From WFZT01 sp964571845 (GTDB lineage Bacteria; Hydrothermota; Hydrothermia; B15-G9; WFZT01), in assembly GCA_964571845.1 (NCBI GenBank), contig CAZNDM010000074.1, positions 10,194-74,193 on the forward strand: a stretch of DNA of 64,000 nucleotides. The letters run 5' to 3'. Made by a program: the position numbers and the translations under genes. Positions 35,396-44,282 of the stretch are shown piece after piece. The notes under the pieces were generated by a model. The model was not told the origin of the DNA, ran no database searches, and saw nothing but the letters and a program-made list of their open reading frames with translations. The first letter of the stretch is position 1, and each line of letters starts with the position of its first letter.

Positions 35396-36339
35396 AAACT
35401 GCACTCGTCCTGGGAGGTGGCTCTGTCAGGGGTTTTGCCCATCTCGGGGTTTTGGAGGCACTTGAAAAACACAACGTCAAATTTGATTTTATTGTGGGAA
35501 CAAGTGCAGGGGGGATAGTGGGAACACTTTTTGCATATCAGAAAGACATTTACAAATGCTTCAAAATTTTGGACGATGCGGCTCATTCAGAAGTCGTTAG
35601 AGAAATGCGACTCCAGAGCTACAAATTAAATTCACCTCAAAATGGTGTTGAAGAAGGCAGATTGCATAAATTGTTGAATACCATAAGGGGAACAATGCTT
35701 CTGAGAAGATCTCTTACCCACAGATCAATGGTAAGTGAAGAACAAATACTCAAGTTTTATAGGTTGATATATCCTGAAAATCTCAGCTTCAACGATCTTA
35801 AAATTCCTGTTTATGTGGTTGCACTGGATCTTATCTCCGGTAAAGATGTTGTTATTGGTAAGGGGGCTGTGATACCAGCAGTCAGGGCAACGAGTGCAAT
35901 TCCTGGACTGCTCCCGCCGGTTATGATGAACGGAATGATGCTCGTTGATGGGGGGACAACCCAGAAAGTGCCCGTTGAAAGTGCTTTTCTCCTGGGAGCT
36001 GACAGAGTCATTGCCGTGGATGTCGGAAGAGATCCAGATTCGACCGATCCTTTAAATACAGGTCTTGAAATAATGTGGAGAACTGAGGACTGGTCCAACT
36101 ATCGATTGCATCTCAAACAGCTCTCAATGGCAGACGTGCTTATAAAACCTGCTATTTCTCATATCAACTGGTACGATACAGAAGCCGCTGATTTCCTCTT
36201 CAAAGAGGGGTATGAAGAAACCATTAAAAAGATGAAAGAGATAAAAAAGCTAACTTCCCCCAGTCTTTTAAATAGAATTTTTGGACGTAAGAGAAAATAC
36301 TACAAGGAACCGCTCGGAAAATACATAGTACTGGACTAA
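35392..36339 (+). CDS. Patatin-like phospholipase (RssA/YchK type)
   Basis: A 315-aa lipid acyl hydrolase. GGGSVRGFAHLGVLEAL forms the oxyanion loop, GTSAGGIVG holds the nucleophile Ser (GxSxG) and LVDGGTTQKVPV supplies the catalytic Asp. The C-terminal part is basic and lacks a signal peptide, so the enzyme is probably cytoplasmic or membrane-associated. It starts within the preceding stop codon. The substrate is probably a phospholipid or lysophospholipid. Confidence 0.9.
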   Translation: MKTALVLGGGSVRGFAHLGVLEALEKHNVKFDFIVGTSAGGIVGTLFAYQKDIYKCFKILDDAAHSEVVREMRLQSYKLNSPQNGVEEGRLHKLLNTIRGTMLLRRSLTHRSMVSEEQILKFYRLIYPENLSFNDLKIPVYVVALDLISGKDVVIGKGAVIPAVRATSAIPGLLPPVMMNGMMLVDGGTTQKVPVESAFLLGADRVIAVDVGRDPDSTDPLNTGLEIMWRTEDWSNYRLHLKQLSMADVLIKPAISHINWYDTEAADFLFKEGYEETIKKMKEIKKLTSPSLLNRIFGRKRKYYKEPLGKYIVLD

Positions 36340-36703
36340 AAAATCGTCACCCTGAAACCTGTCCTGTCAGGACCCCTGACATTACCCATGAAAATTTTAA
36401 ATTTAAAAATGACTTCGAAACAGTTATAAATTGAGAGTGAGGATGTTACACGAATCTATGTCTTCAGAATGTAAAATTATACAGAATTTATAAATAAAAC
36501 AGAGAGATGTTGCTCTCAGAGTGAAGTAATATCCGTTATTTCTCTCATCTACTTGGCGTGAGACTGCATCCACAATGTCCCCTTCCACACTGCGGGAATG
36601 AATAAAGAGAAAGTGAGAGTTTACCCCTTACCTTATTCTCCTTTCATTTATCCTCCTCTGCGATGCGAAGCATTGTGGTGGAGGAGGTTATTCTGTTCAT
36701 TTC

Positions 36704-36751
36704 ATTCAAGTGTGGGAATATACAGGAATTCAAGTGTGGGAATATACAGGA
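36704..36751. repeat. 24-bp tandem repeat, two copies
   Basis: ATTCAAGTGTGGGAATATAC plus AGGA, repeated twice head to tail and followed by a partial third start (ATTGAAT). Non-coding. A related 13-mer (ATACAGGAATTC) also occurs near 51408 in another gap. Confidence 0.85.
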
Positions 36752-36844
36752 ATTGAATATTCATACATTATTCTGAAAAAAAGTAGGGACTGGAAATATC
36801 TGAATCTACACAATCGGCGGTTTTTTTAATAAATTAGTGGGAAT

Positions 36845-36886
36845 GATGTGTGGGGCGGCCGCCTCAAGGCGGCCGCCCCACACATC
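36845..36886. terminator. Perfect 20-bp GC-rich hairpin, bidirectional position
   Basis: GATGTGTGGGGCGGCCGCCT, then CA, then the exact reverse complement. It lies 22 nt before the end of the leftward gene at 36908 and downstream of the rightward patatin gene, so it can serve both. There is no T tract on either side. Confidence 0.75.
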
Positions 36887-36907
36887 CCAATCTCGACAAT
36901 CTTCCTC

Positions 36908-38716
36908 CTATCTCAAAATGATAAATCTACCACGTGAGCTCATCTTACCCGCTTTTATAATTACAAAATAAACTCCCGTTTTCAGTCCAGAAATTTCAAT
37001 TGAATGAATCCCTGGTCTCATATAACCCAGATCAACCAGTTTAATTACCCTACCCGACACATCATAAACCCTCTCAACTACATTTGAACTCATAGGTAGA
37101 GTAAACTCCACTCTTACACGGTTTGGCCTGATATTCTTGATAACCATCGGGAACATCATGACTTTACTCTTAGAATTCTCCTCAACAGATGTAAGCTGGA
37201 AATCTTTCTCAACGTAATCGTCCTCAATCCTTACTGTATCCATTCCGACCTGCTGACCGTCATAAGTGTAAAGTGAAACAGCATACTCCCCAGGGGGCAT
37301 ATTCTCAATGATGTAGCTTCCACTCTCATCCACTGGAGCAGTGTATTCCTCAAAGGTATCAATATTTCTGGCTATAACAAGTCCAGAGATAGACTTACCA
37401 GAAGAGATCAATCCCATGAGTCCTCCCGAGCCGTAATTTTCTCTTGGTGAAAGAGTAAAATCAATGGAAGATGCTGGAGGGACAACAGGTGTGGCTTCCC
37501 TTATATACGGAGTTTCTCTATAAAATTCGTGTACATATCCCCTTGCATAGGCAACAAGGAGAATTGAGTCTCCTGCAGGTAGGTATGGCAACCTGTAATT
37601 TCCGAGAGAATCGGTTCTCACTCCAATCGTATGTGGCGGTCTTCTAAAAAGAGCCCTTACGAATGCACCTGAAATCGGCTCTCCCGTCTCCTGATCAAAA
37701 ACTGTACCCGTTACGGATGCAGTATCATAGGGTAAATTTTGCCAAGGTGTAAGTGTGAAATCTATATTATTAACCGTATCACCAAAAGCGACATCAACTG
37801 GAGTCGCAGAGTCAATAACCGATGCGTTTTGATAAAATTCTCGATAAAAGCCGAATTTCTTTGCCACGACAATATAATCTCCGGGTATCAGCCTCCCCAG
37901 GGTATAATTACCTGAAGAATCTGTACGTGTATATGATCTCCATCCAACAGGTCTACCATTTATCAATTTAACCGCAAGGACAGCCGCGTTTCTCAGTCCC
38001 TCAGCAGTCTGCTCATTTGTAACAGTACCCCTTATTGCACTAAAAGCGAATCTGGACAGATTGAAGTTTATTCCTTCAAGTGTATCATTTGCAGATACCA
38101 CAATCGTATCAGCGCTGTCAGAAGTGGTAGTATTATCATAGTACTCTCTTACATATCTAGGTTTAAAACAAACTGCTATATACCTGCCAGCTGGAACCCC
38201 TCTTATTGAGTAAGTGCCTGTGGAATCCGAAAAACCCATTAGGTTGAAAAATCTAATATGAGGCAAGGAGTCAACGGGACGTAAAAACACAAAAGCACGG
38301 GCAAGAGGATTGCCGGTCCTTTCATCCGTTACCATTCCTGAGACAACGGCTCCACTGAAATAATGACTCCATGGGTATAGAGTAAAGTTGATGCTATCGA
38401 GGGTAGCGCCTTCTGCAACAGTCACAGTATCAGCTTCGCTCCTCAAAGTATCACCATTGTAGTATAGAGGTCGAAATCCCGGATGGAACGCTCTCACAAA
38501 ATAATTTCCCGGAAGCAGATTTCGGACGGTATAATGACCGTTTCTATCCGAATAGCCAACTCTTGAGTGAAAGGGATGTGCAATATTTTCAGCAACAATT
38601 ATAGTAAACCTGAGAGGTTCACCTGTCACACCGTTAGTTACCGTTCCAGAAATTGAAGCCCCCTGAAGAATAGTTACTCCAAGGACTACAATTAATCCAA
38701 CCCATAACCTTTTCAT
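36908..38716 (-). CDS. Secreted protein with carboxypeptidase-regulatory-like repeats and T9SS/FlgD-like C-terminal domain
   Basis: A 602-aa protein with a signal peptide (KRLWVGLIVVLGVTILQGA). Four full beta-sandwich repeats begin ISGTVTNGVTGEPLRF (~23), VSGMVTDERTGNPLARAFV (~125), IRGTVTNEQTAEGLRN (~230) and VTGTVFDQETGEPISGAFV (~340), with a degenerate fifth (~440). The tail VYDVSGRVIKLVDLGYMRPG then ISGLKTGVYFVI looks like a type 9 secretion sorting or FlgD-like domain. It has AAAGGAGG before the ATG. Probably a surface or structural protein; no catalytic motif is visible. Confidence 0.8.
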   Translation of the reverse strand: MKRLWVGLIVVLGVTILQGASISGTVTNGVTGEPLRFTIIVAENIAHPFHSRVGYSDRNGHYTVRNLLPGNYFVRAFHPGFRPLYYNGDTLRSEADTVTVAEGATLDSINFTLYPWSHYFSGAVVSGMVTDERTGNPLARAFVFLRPVDSLPHIRFFNLMGFSDSTGTYSIRGVPAGRYIAVCFKPRYVREYYDNTTTSDSADTIVVSANDTLEGINFNLSRFAFSAIRGTVTNEQTAEGLRNAAVLAVKLINGRPVGWRSYTRTDSSGNYTLGRLIPGDYIVVAKKFGFYREFYQNASVIDSATPVDVAFGDTVNNIDFTLTPWQNLPYDTASVTGTVFDQETGEPISGAFVRALFRRPPHTIGVRTDSLGNYRLPYLPAGDSILLVAYARGYVHEFYRETPYIREATPVVPPASSIDFTLSPRENYGSGGLMGLISSGKSISGLVIARNIDTFEEYTAPVDESGSYIIENMPPGEYAVSLYTYDGQQVGMDTVRIEDDYVEKDFQLTSVEENSKSKVMMFPMVIKNIRPNRVRVEFTLPMSSNVVERVYDVSGRVIKLVDLGYMRPGIHSIEISGLKTGVYFVIIKAGKMSSRGRFIILR

Positions 38717-38766
38717 TTTAAAACCTCCTTTTTCTTTTTAGACCACTAATTTTGTTTTTTGTTTCC

Positions 38767-38796
38767 ATTATAAGAGAGAGGTGGGATCAATGTTAA
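38767..38796 (-). promoter_or_regulatory. Putative promoter of the secreted repeat protein
   Basis: On the minus strand TTAACA (38796-38791), an 18-nt spacer and a perfect TATAAT (38772-38767). It lies over the last codons of priA, giving a separate start of transcription for the downstream gene. Confidence 0.5.
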
Positions 38797-40909
38797 TGAC
38801 GAATCTTTTCCCCGCCCTCCCAACCATACCGGTCTCCTTCAGGAGATGCTGAATGGCGTAAGGTTTACTGGCCTTTAAAAGAACCCTGTATCGATAATAC
38901 CCCATCAATTTTTCAATAGGTGCAGGGGCAGGCCCAATAATTTCAACATCTTCATCCGTGTGTGAAAGAAGTACTTCAACCACTTTCAGGATTTCTTTGG
39001 AAGCCTTTGACCTCGTTCTGGATCTAACTTCTATGTAACCCAATCTCACAAAAGGGGGGTAGCCAAACAACTTTCTATTATTTAGCTCTTTCTCGAAAAA
39101 TTCCTCATACCTCGATGAGGAGCCTGACTTTATCGCTATGTCATCAGGATTGTAAGTCTGGATAATAACCTTTCCACCCTTTCTGGATCTTCCTGCAACC
39201 TGATTTATAAGTTGAAATGTAAATTCTTCTGCTCTGAAATCCGGGATCCCAAGAGTCGTATCAGCGAGTAAAACACCTACAAATCCAACTCCGGGAAAGT
39301 CAAACCCTTTTGTTACCATCTGGGTTCCAATCATTATCTTCTTCTTTCCAGACAGAAATTCTTTATAGATTTCCCTATGTGCACCCCTCTTTCGTGTGGT
39401 ATCAAGGTCCATTCTAACAATAATCTCTTTAGGGAAAAACTTTGATAGTTCCTCTTCCACTTTCTCAGTTCCAAATCCAACCGGTCTTAGTCTATAGGAG
39501 CCACATTTGGGGCAAACCTCTGGCACTCTTTTTCTAAATCCACACAAGTGGCATTCAAGTGTCCTTGTGGATTTATGATAAACAAGGCTTACTGAACAAT
39601 GAGGACATTTCTCGATATATCCGCAATCGGCACATTGAATGTGATGGGAGAAGCCTCTTCTATTTAGAAACAGGATCGCCTGCTTGTTTGAAGTAACTGT
39701 ACTCCTCAATTCTTCCAGCATTTTAATGGAAAGGACAGAGTCACTTTTTTCTTCTCTCATATCCACAACTTCAATCTTTGGCATAAAATAGCCACGGATT
39801 CTCTTTTTCAGTCTAATCAGATCGTATTTTCCCACTTGCGCATTATAGTAGCTTTCAACGGACGGGGTAGCAGAGCCCAGAATTACTGGTATATCGAGGA
39901 TTTTCCCCATCATCACAGCGACATCTCGCGCATTGTAGAAAGGGGCCCGCTCTTCTTTATACGATGTATCATGCTCCTCGTCCACAACAATCAGTCCAGG
40001 GTTTTTAAGAGGTATAAACAGACTCGATCTTGGACCAACAACAATCTTAATATCGCCGTAGTAGGCTCTGTTCCATAACCATCTTCTCTCTCCTGGTGTC
40101 AAATTACTGTGATAAATACCGACTTTCGGGCCAAAAACCCTTTGAAAATATGCAGAAATCTGATGTGAGAGGGCAATTTCTGGTACAAGAATGTAAACAC
40201 CCTTACCGGACTTAACTGCGTGGGACGTGAGCCACAAGTAGAGAGCTGTTTTCCCACTTCCTGTTACACCATGTATAAGGAACGTCCGATATTTCCCTTT
40301 TTCTATGAATGGTGAAATTTTTTTTAAAGCATTGTACTGCTCCTCCGTAGGCTCGGATGGTATGGAAATTCCCTCAATTTCATCACTGAACATGGCTTTC
40401 TCACCAATCGATTTCTTCACCTCTTTTACCTGAATTAATTCCCGCTCCATTAGATCTCCGATAACTTTTCTGAAATTTTCCCCAAATCTTTTCCGTAAAG
40501 TTGACAGCGCAGTCCATTTTTTTCCTTTTGATAACAGAAATCTAATAATTTCATTATCAGGCAGATTATCGACATCGGATTTTAGTCTGATCTTAAGGGA
40601 TTCTCGTCTTATTTCACCCGGCGGTAAAAATAGTCTGACAATGGAATCCCAGCCTCCAAGATAATAGTCATGCATCCATTTCATGAGTTTAATATGAAAA
40701 TGGGAAATTTTGTAAGGAAACACCTCGAGAATGGGCTTGACATCATAATCTCCGGCGTAATTGGATTTTAGATTAATAACTACCCCCTTAACTTTTCTGC
40801 CGACAACCTCTACAAGAACTACATCCCCAATATTGACTTCAAATGTTCCAGTGTGGTAAGTAAGGAGGTTGTGTAAATTCAAAGATACAGCAACTTCGGC
40901 AAAGGGCAT
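38768..40909 (-). CDS. priA: Primosomal helicase PriA
   Basis: Restarts stalled replication forks by loading the helicase. The 713-aa product has the N-terminal DNA-binding domain (MPFAEVAVSLNLHNLLTYH), Walker A GVTGSGKTALYLWL, DEEH box VVDEEHDTSYKEE and the zinc-binding insertion with eight cysteines between helicase halves (CADCGYIEKCPHC ... CHLC ... CPKC). ATG 40909 starts 1 nt after the tamB stop and fits the usual N-terminus; a longer frame to 40972 would overlap tamB by 62 nt. Confidence 0.94.
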   Translation of the reverse strand: MPFAEVAVSLNLHNLLTYHTGTFEVNIGDVVLVEVVGRKVKGVVINLKSNYAGDYDVKPILEVFPYKISHFHIKLMKWMHDYYLGGWDSIVRLFLPPGEIRRESLKIRLKSDVDNLPDNEIIRFLLSKGKKWTALSTLRKRFGENFRKVIGDLMERELIQVKEVKKSIGEKAMFSDEIEGISIPSEPTEEQYNALKKISPFIEKGKYRTFLIHGVTGSGKTALYLWLTSHAVKSGKGVYILVPEIALSHQISAYFQRVFGPKVGIYHSNLTPGERRWLWNRAYYGDIKIVVGPRSSLFIPLKNPGLIVVDEEHDTSYKEERAPFYNARDVAVMMGKILDIPVILGSATPSVESYYNAQVGKYDLIRLKKRIRGYFMPKIEVVDMREEKSDSVLSIKMLEELRSTVTSNKQAILFLNRRGFSHHIQCADCGYIEKCPHCSVSLVYHKSTRTLECHLCGFRKRVPEVCPKCGSYRLRPVGFGTEKVEEELSKFFPKEIIVRMDLDTTRKRGAHREIYKEFLSGKKKIMIGTQMVTKGFDFPGVGFVGVLLADTTLGIPDFRAEEFTFQLINQVAGRSRKGGKVIIQTYNPDDIAIKSGSSSRYEEFFEKELNNRKLFGYPPFVRLGYIEVRSRTRSKASKEILKVVEVLLSHTDEDVEIIGPAPAPIEKLMGYYRYRVLLKASKPYAIQHLLKETGMVGRAGKRFVINIDPTSLL

Positions 40910-40910
40910 A

Positions 40911-43900
40911 TTAGAATCTGTACCTTGCTTCAATACCAATTGAGATTTCCCCCTCTTTATCCCTTTCTCCATAGATGGCCATATTCCTCTTAATGAAGTA
41001 TTTTACCTGATAGACGTCTTTTTCCAGCACTTCAAAAGAATGAGCATACTTGAAATAAACACGTGGTGACAGGTAGAGACCAACGGTGACACGTGGGTTT
41101 TCACCGGCGAGACCTGTTCTAAGCTCAAGCTCGTTTATTCTCAGCCTTTTCTGTAACTCTTTAGAGATCAGTCCTTCTGCAAGATTGAGCGCCCTCGTTT
41201 TCATCAAACTGATATCTCTTATTGTCAATGGCACTTCTGAGAGCAATTTCCCGAAACTCAAGAGTGAGATTATATCTTCTTCCGGAAGCGGAGGATTGGA
41301 AGTTAGCTGGATCTCCGGTGTCTTCAAGCTTCCTGTAACGTGCAGATCAATGAATATAGTGTCATCAACCACAGTTTCACCCTGAAGATTGAGAGTTGGA
41401 TTTATCTCAGGCTCATTGTTAAAAATTATACTTCCTTCCTGAACGATGAAAATCCTGTCGAGATAAAGGAAAGTCCCCTTGATCACATCCAGTTTTCCGG
41501 ATATAAGTACCGTCACAGGGTCCTGCTTCACAATTGTCAGGTCCGTGGAAAATTCCATATCCGCAAGCTCATTGACCAGGAAAATTCTCCTATCTGCCCT
41601 GATTCTTAGATTGAGTCTCAGTGGATTGGGCTTCATCCTGCCACTGCCACCTGATTTACCAAAAGACAGGTATGCATATCCCTCCTCCACGTAAATGTCA
41701 CCTGAAACGAGGACATTATTCGGCAATGTCCCTGAGACTTCAAGAGTGCCGTCAAATACACCTTCAAAGATATCTCCTTTCTTAAAGGGAAATTTGTAAA
41801 GGTGGAAGGTCAGTTTTAAACTTTCGGGCTTAAAACCAGAAAGTTGTATGTGACCAGAACCTTTCATGTAACCATTTTCTGCATCAATCCTGATGTCTGG
41901 AATCTCCACCCTCTGGTCTTTAAAAATCATCCTCACAAAAATACCTTCATATTCTTTTCCAAAAGTCTCTATGTAAACTCCACCTGTTTTCAGAACCATT
42001 TTACCTGCAAGTTCGGGGGAGGTAATGCTACCGGTTAGGACAAGGTTGCCTTTAAGTGCACCAGATTCCGGGTAAACCTCACCGCCCAATAGGTCCGTTA
42101 TGATATCTGCATCTATATGATCTACAGTCAAATCGGCATGGATGTTTTTTTGCTTGATAAAGGTGATTTTGAAAGGATTAATAGAAAATTGTGCAGGCAC
42201 AACAAAATCTGTGTAGATCGCAAATTTCTTCCCCTTAATCACAGTTAATGGACTTATAAAATTCTGATCCTCATAGACAACTTCTGTCCTCACTGTATCA
42301 ATATCTAAATTTTTCATTCGAGCGCTGCATACAGTACCCTTAAATCCTGCCTCAGGTGACGATGCAGAACCATGGATTTCAAGTTCACCTGACAATACTC
42401 CTTCCTCAAACGAAACTGACCTTAAGAGTTCATGAAGATAAGAGATATCAATCTGTCTCAATTCTACATGTGCATCAATGCTATCCCGGGAGTACCTGAG
42501 ATAAGCTTTTGAAAGTTGACCTTTAAACAGATTTATGGAATCGCCTGACAGTTCGAAACTGTTTCCTACAACATTCAAAAAAATGGGATTTTTAGTTCTT
42601 TCATTAAGGGAATCCAGTTTGTAGGCAAAATCATTATTCTCGATGTAAATACCACTTGAATCCATGTAGAGTTTCCCCCTTACTTTTACCCAGTTTTCTC
42701 CAAAGTAAGTGGAAAGATAATACTTACCCATGTGATACGATGATAGCGAAAGCCCCAGAACTGCAGAATCGGAAACGATTTTCCCCACAGCAAATCTCTC
42801 GCTCATCAACTCCACGTTCAAGTTTCCATCTTTAAAATTGATACTCGCTCTCAGATATGGAGACTCTATCTTCTCATATTCGAGAGATTTGACTTCGGTC
42901 GATAGTTCAACTTCCTTATAATTCCCTCTCAGAAATATCGAACCAGCGATGTTGAAATAGCTTGTGTGAATTGGACGTGGTGCATACGCATAAATATCAT
43001 AACCATTACCAGACATATTCAACCTCGAAGAATCCTTTGAAACGTAACCATTAAAAATGATGTTTAAATTCGGATCAATAAGCTCTCCATTGTGGATATA
43101 AAGCTCTCCCTTTCTGTAATCAGACATAAGATTTAACTGTCTAAAACTATATTTTTTGTAAAAAACATTTCTCAAATAGGCCTCAAATGATCCTATTGGT
43201 CCTTTACCTCTGAGGGAGACTACTCCGGAAAATCCGATACTGCCATTTCTATAGTTTGAAACATCAAGGTTGAGAGCATAGCTTATGGAATCAGTAACAC
43301 CATAGGAAAGATTCCCCACTGATCCTCGGCCTTCAATTGACATTTTCTCCTTGAAAAAGGCAAATTTGTAAAGGTGTAACGTATCAAAATCCTCTGTCGA
43401 TAAGACAACTTTAAGGGAGTCAACATTATATTTTCCAACAATTTTTGACCTTTTCGCATAGATTTCGTAAGTATTTTCCCTGATTTTCCCATCTGCATTT
43501 TTTAATACGGTATTCCCATACCTAACAAATTTTGCATACCAGAGTAGCAAATTTTTCCCTGGAATTTTTAGCCTCCCTTCTTTGACAACAATCTTATCTG
43601 ATAGTGCTGTGATATTGCCAAGCACCGTAGAATCTTTAAAAACTCTAACAGTGGAAGACAAATACCTGTATTCATTATTAAGAAAAGAAATCCTTGTAGC
43701 CTTAAAGGGTATCACAAGTGAATTTGAAACACCCTTGAATTCACCAATTACGTAGGCCATTTTGAAGTCAATGCCACCGGCGACAAACTCAGCCTTATTC
43801 CAGACAACTTTTGAGATCTCAAATTCCGGGATTTTTCCACTTCCTCCCTTTCCATGTGTATAAGCAGCAACGAGTGTGTCGAGATTAAAATAGAGATTAA

Positions 43901-44177
43901 CTGCTTTGATCAATGCAATTTTTCTATAAAGGATGTCCACAAAATCGAAATCAACTTCAAGTGTGTCTGCGTTCATAGATTTTGACCTGAAATTGACAAA
44001 TCTCACATAAGAAAATGGATTAAATTCGTAGGAATCATAGTAAATTTTAGATTTCAAAATGCTCTCAATCAGATGTTTAACTCCATTCCTTGAAACTCTA
44101 TATCCAAACTCCAGTCCAACTCCTGCTAACACAATAACCATAAGGATTATGAATATCTTCGTTAGATTCTTCTTCAT
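40911..44177 (-). CDS. TamB-like translocation/assembly module protein (DUF490)
   Basis: A 1088-aa periplasm-spanning protein anchored by one N-terminal helix (IFIILMVIVLAGVGLEFGY). The body is a long run of beta strands as in AsmA/TamB bridge proteins, and the C-terminal DUF490 region shows GTFLYLDRIFIVQEGSIIFN, then LHVTGSLKTPEIQLTSNPPL and EEDIISLLSFGK. It ends in an aromatic residue (RYRF). TamB-type proteins help insert outer-membrane proteins or carry lipids between membranes. A TamA partner is not adjacent; the Omp85-like gene at 503 is a distant candidate. Confidence 0.85.
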   Translation of the reverse strand: MKKNLTKIFIILMVIVLAGVGLEFGYRVSRNGVKHLIESILKSKIYYDSYEFNPFSYVRFVNFRSKSMNADTLEVDFDFVDILYRKIALIKAVNLYFNLDTLVAAYTHGKGGSGKIPEFEISKVVWNKAEFVAGGIDFKMAYVIGEFKGVSNSLVIPFKATRISFLNNEYRYLSSTVRVFKDSTVLGNITALSDKIVVKEGRLKIPGKNLLLWYAKFVRYGNTVLKNADGKIRENTYEIYAKRSKIVGKYNVDSLKVVLSTEDFDTLHLYKFAFFKEKMSIEGRGSVGNLSYGVTDSISYALNLDVSNYRNGSIGFSGVVSLRGKGPIGSFEAYLRNVFYKKYSFRQLNLMSDYRKGELYIHNGELIDPNLNIIFNGYVSKDSSRLNMSGNGYDIYAYAPRPIHTSYFNIAGSIFLRGNYKEVELSTEVKSLEYEKIESPYLRASINFKDGNLNVELMSERFAVGKIVSDSAVLGLSLSSYHMGKYYLSTYFGENWVKVRGKLYMDSSGIYIENNDFAYKLDSLNERTKNPIFLNVVGNSFELSGDSINLFKGQLSKAYLRYSRDSIDAHVELRQIDISYLHELLRSVSFEEGVLSGELEIHGSASSPEAGFKGTVCSARMKNLDIDTVRTEVVYEDQNFISPLTVIKGKKFAIYTDFVVPAQFSINPFKITFIKQKNIHADLTVDHIDADIITDLLGGEVYPESGALKGNLVLTGSITSPELAGKMVLKTGGVYIETFGKEYEGIFVRMIFKDQRVEIPDIRIDAENGYMKGSGHIQLSGFKPESLKLTFHLYKFPFKKGDIFEGVFDGTLEVSGTLPNNVLVSGDIYVEEGYAYLSFGKSGGSGRMKPNPLRLNLRIRADRRIFLVNELADMEFSTDLTIVKQDPVTVLISGKLDVIKGTFLYLDRIFIVQEGSIIFNNEPEINPTLNLQGETVVDDTIFIDLHVTGSLKTPEIQLTSNPPLPEEDIISLLSFGKLLSEVPLTIRDISLMKTRALNLAEGLISKELQKRLRINELELRTGLAGENPRVTVGLYLSPRVYFKYAHSFEVLEKDVYQVKYFIKRNMAIYGERDKEGEISIGIEARYRF

Positions 44178-44282
44178 GGTTGTTGGAAAATTCTAATGCC
44201 AGTAATAAAATACTCAAAGAATGGTATTTTCCCCACCATGCTATTAAAATAATCCTATCACTGATGTGGAGAAAAACTTACA

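Larger units (their letters stand above)
36340..36907. other. Non-coding gap between convergent genes
   Basis: No gene seen. It holds a 7-bp hairpin TGTCAGG-ACC-CCTGACA (36365-36381) that could end the patatin transcript, an imperfect hairpin between CCTCCTC (36652-36658) and GAGGAGG (36681-36687), a 24-bp tandem repeat (36704-36751) and the 20-bp terminator-like stem at 36845-36886. Confidence 0.65.
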
